Positions 63,989-64,000 of a stretch of DNA of 64,000 bases are shown here, one piece after another (positions within the stretch are counted from its first letter, which is position 1; every line of letters begins with the position of its first letter). The DNA comes from Glycocaulis abyssi (GTDB lineage: Bacteria; Pseudomonadota; Alphaproteobacteria; Caulobacterales; Maricaulaceae), in contig NZ_CP163421.1 in the NCBI RefSeq assembly GCF_041429775.1, positions 620,001 to 684,000 of the forward strand, in the 5' to 3' direction. The notes under the pieces are model-generated. The model saw only the letters and a list, made by a program, of their open reading frames with translations, did not search any database and was not told where the DNA came from. The position numbers were made by a program, and so were the translations under genes.

Positions 63989-64000
63989 CCGATACGCCAG
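63985..64000 (+). CDS. nuoD: Start of NADH-quinone oxidoreductase subunit D (cut by window edge)
   Basis: GTG at 63985 with GGAGG about nine bases upstream begins MTDTP and continues beyond the window. It follows nuoC, which is the standard operon order, so nuoD is expected here. Only five codons are visible. Confidence 0.75.

Noticed and set aside
1-64000. CRISPR arrays or a complete prophage
   Set aside because: No regular repeat-spacer arrangement is visible, and the single DUF2793 gene has no phage neighbours.

Overview
The window is a GC-rich stretch of an alphaproteobacterial chromosome. The gene neighbourhoods (clpP-clpX-lon, rplM-rpsI, the start of a nuo operon, an NDUFS4-like complex I subunit, ctaA, class I phaC) and the style of the proteins suggest a marine or dimorphic lineage such as Maricaulales/Hyphomonadaceae. 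That placement is inferred from gene content, not from a search.

Region 1 (1-9.2 kb) is housekeeping. It holds the Lys/Ala-rich tail of a protein that is probably trigger factor, then clpP, clpX and lon (cytosolic protein quality control). A convergent pair follows: a PhyH-type dioxygenase and a cyclophilin lipoprotein. Next comes pheA (chorismate mutase/prephenate dehydratase), whose leader holds a complete translational attenuator: a 20-codon Phe/Tyr-rich leader peptide, a 16-bp antiterminator and an overlapping intrinsic terminator. A tRNA-Val closes the region.

Region 2 (9.2-34 kb) is a large exopolysaccharide or O-antigen locus, mostly on the minus strand with many 4-base start/stop overlaps. 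It encodes an initiating sugar transferase, a polysaccharide deacetylase, two formyltransferase-like enzymes, glycosyltransferases, a heparinase II/III-like protein, an alpha/alpha-toroid-like protein, a methyltransferase, a two-domain oxidoreductase, a CapK-like adenylate-forming enzyme, two Wzy/WaaL-like membrane proteins, a Wzx-like flippase and a Wza-like export lipoprotein. One glycosyltransferase gene is cut by an IS3-family element (IS407-like) with a perfect 4-bp target duplication. A phage-tail-type DUF2793 gene and a decayed copy of an oxidoreductase 3' end show past rearrangement. A LapG-like protease and a small secreted protein lie at the distal edge, behind an AT-rich island.

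Region 3 (34-46 kb) is mixed: DUF3667, LOG-family and inorganic pyrophosphatase genes, a DUF192 protein, tRNA-Pro, the NDUFS4-like subunit, tRNA-Arg with an IS481-family element directly behind it, an unknown gene, a PqiA-like protein, a block of palindromic repeats, two acyl-CoA dehydrogenases, ctaA, and a phosphorus-scavenging pair (phytase-like lipoprotein and a frameshifted phoX preceded by a Pho-box-like site).

Region 4 (46-64 kb) holds rplM-rpsI, phaC, a small lipoprotein, glpX, recJ, tRNA-Glu, two small unknown proteins, an outer-membrane beta-barrel with a Wzc-like tyrosine kinase (probably the export machinery serving region 2), tRNA-Asp, a MacAB-type efflux operon, and nuoA-nuoB-nuoC with the first codons of nuoD at the window edge.
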